DNA of 64,000 nucleotides from Terrirhizobium terrae (GTDB lineage: Bacteria > Pseudomonadota > Alphaproteobacteria > Rhizobiales > Rhizobiaceae). Location of the stretch: NCBI RefSeq assembly GCF_030323265.1, contig NZ_CP104990.1, forward strand, positions 124,001 through 188,000. Reading direction: 5' to 3'. Positions 63,314 to 64,000 of this stretch are shown one piece after another (positions within the stretch are counted from its first letter, which is position 1; each line of letters begins with the position of its first letter). A program made the position numbers and the translations under genes. The notes below the pieces were generated by a model, which was not told the origin of the DNA, did not search any database, and worked only from the letters and a program-made list of their open reading frames with translations.

Positions 63314-64000
63314 ATGGGCCGCATATTGACGGAAAAGGATGTCGAGGCTGCGGTCCGCGGGGTTCGGTCTATGCCGCGGGCGGCGGCGGATGGTCGGATC
63401 ACGGGCGCATGCTGGGCTATGCCGCCGTCTCGATCGGCAAGCCGGAGCTGATCTCCATCGACGAACTCGAAGACAATGATTGGGTCGCCACCGCCGCGGC
63501 GATCGGCGCCCCGGCCTCGACCACCGCCTGGGAAATGCAGGGCATCGATTACGTCAAGGCGGTCCAGCTGCTGCAGGATGCGCTCGGCGAAAAGGTCTCG
63601 GCGCTGATGATCGGCCAGAACGGAAAATCCTCTACGCTGAACGGCTGGCTGCCGTCGGCCATCCTCGGCACCAAGGTGCTGGATGCCGTGGGCGACGTCC
63701 GCGCCCACCCGACCGGCGACATGGGCTCGATCGGCATGGCCAATTCCCTGAACAGATGATCCAGACCGCCGTCGGCGGCAACCGTGCTGAAAACCGCTAT
63801 ATCGAACTCGTCGTGCGCGGCGCAACCGCCAAGGTCTCGCCGGTCCTGCGCACGGCCTCGGACATGTCCGGCGGCTTCATCGCCTCCTGCCGCAATCCAC
63901 TGCGCGCCTCTTACGTCCGCCAGAACGCAGCCCTCGGCGGCATCAGCCTAGCACTCAAGCTTGGCGAGGCGATCATCGAGGCGGACAAAAAGGGCGGCCA
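63314..64000 (+). CDS. DUF917 (S-methyl-thiohydantoin desulfurase-like) protein, 3' truncated, two frameshifts
   Basis: ATG 63314 (GGGAGATAGC upstream) begins MGRILTEKDVEAAVRG. One G is missing near 63363; then SVYAAGGGGW, DHGRMLGYAAVSIGKPELIS and GKSSTLNGWLPSAILGTKVL follow. A C is missing near 63752; then EQMIQTAVGGNRAENRYIEL continues to the window end. The GGGG-W...GEP/GKP pattern and the NG...P segment are those of DUF917, a family named S-methyl thiohydantoin desulfurase and related to hydantoinase-like genes. It is the third gene of the plus-strand hydrolase operon. Confidence 0.8.

Noticed and set aside
1..64000. Search by eye for CRISPR arrays, tRNA genes, insertion sequences, attachment sites and replication origin
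   Set aside because: No regularly spaced repeats, no tRNA-like TTCGA arm with acceptor pairing, no transposase or integrase motif and no repABC-like genes were seen.

Overview
The window looks like an accessory replicon, or an accessory-rich stretch of a chromosome, from a Rhizobiaceae-type alphaproteobacterium (Agrobacterium/Rhizobium/Sinorhizobium neighbourhood). The support is protein resemblance only: SyrB-like coiled-coil proteins, an Agrobacterium-type uronate dehydrogenase with a ketoglutarate-semialdehyde dehydrogenase, many FixJ/NodW-type response regulators with matching PAS histidine kinases, a RegA/ActR-like regulator and DUF1236-type secreted proteins. I see no tRNA, rRNA, CRISPR array, transposase, plasmid origin or phage module.

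Layout. 0-7 kb: end of a histidine kinase, a stress/detoxification group (two AhpD-like proteins, an Ada-type DNA repair gene, a SnoaL-fold protein, a Tat-exported isochorismatase-like hydrolase, an NmrA-like reductase), a decayed kinase fragment and a FixJ-type regulator. 7-12 kb: a minus-strand peptide/opine/nickel-type ABC importer. 12-23 kb: a two-component and efflux region (two PAS kinases, two FixJ-type regulators, a lone receiver, two EmrA-like adaptors, a CBS protein, a LysR regulator). 24-30 kb: two exported alpha/beta hydrolases, a dehydrogenase remnant, a RegA-like regulator lacking the usual aspartate, a 14-TM-type MFS exporter and a LysR regulator. 30-35 kb: a TonB receptor, an FhuD-like protein and an FhuB-like permease. 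35-43.5 kb: a respiratory module of three multihaem cytochromes c, a 46-residue membrane protein and oxidase subunits II and I, followed by a kinase/regulator pair and an exported GlcG/HbpS-like protein. 43.8-48.2 kb: a small membrane protein, an OmpR-type regulator with a methyltransferase, two SyrB-like genes and an AraC regulator. 48.4-55.2 kb: uronate oxidation genes, an AI-2E-type permease, a Gly-rich exported protein, a NarL-type two-component pair and a DUF1236-like protein. 55.2-64 kb: a divergent cluster that looks like uptake and breakdown of a hydantoin-like or carbamoyl compound (flavin monooxygenase, GntR regulator, polar amino-acid-type ABC importer; then an amidohydrolase, an M20 carbamoylase and a DUF917 protein).

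A dominant property is that about twenty otherwise normal genes are broken by single-base shifts, most within or beside short homopolymers and spread through essential-looking operons. I read most of these as sequence or assembly errors rather than decay, and give the whole span of each such gene with the approximate position of the break. True decay is better supported for the kinase fragment near 5.7-5.9 kb and the dehydrogenase remnant near 26.1-26.4 kb.

The most interesting units are the self-contained oxidase/cytochrome module with its own two-component system, the set of paralogous FixJ-type systems with nearly identical DNA-recognition helices, and the right-end hydantoin-like cluster, whose amidohydrolase has Gln in place of the first metal-binding His.
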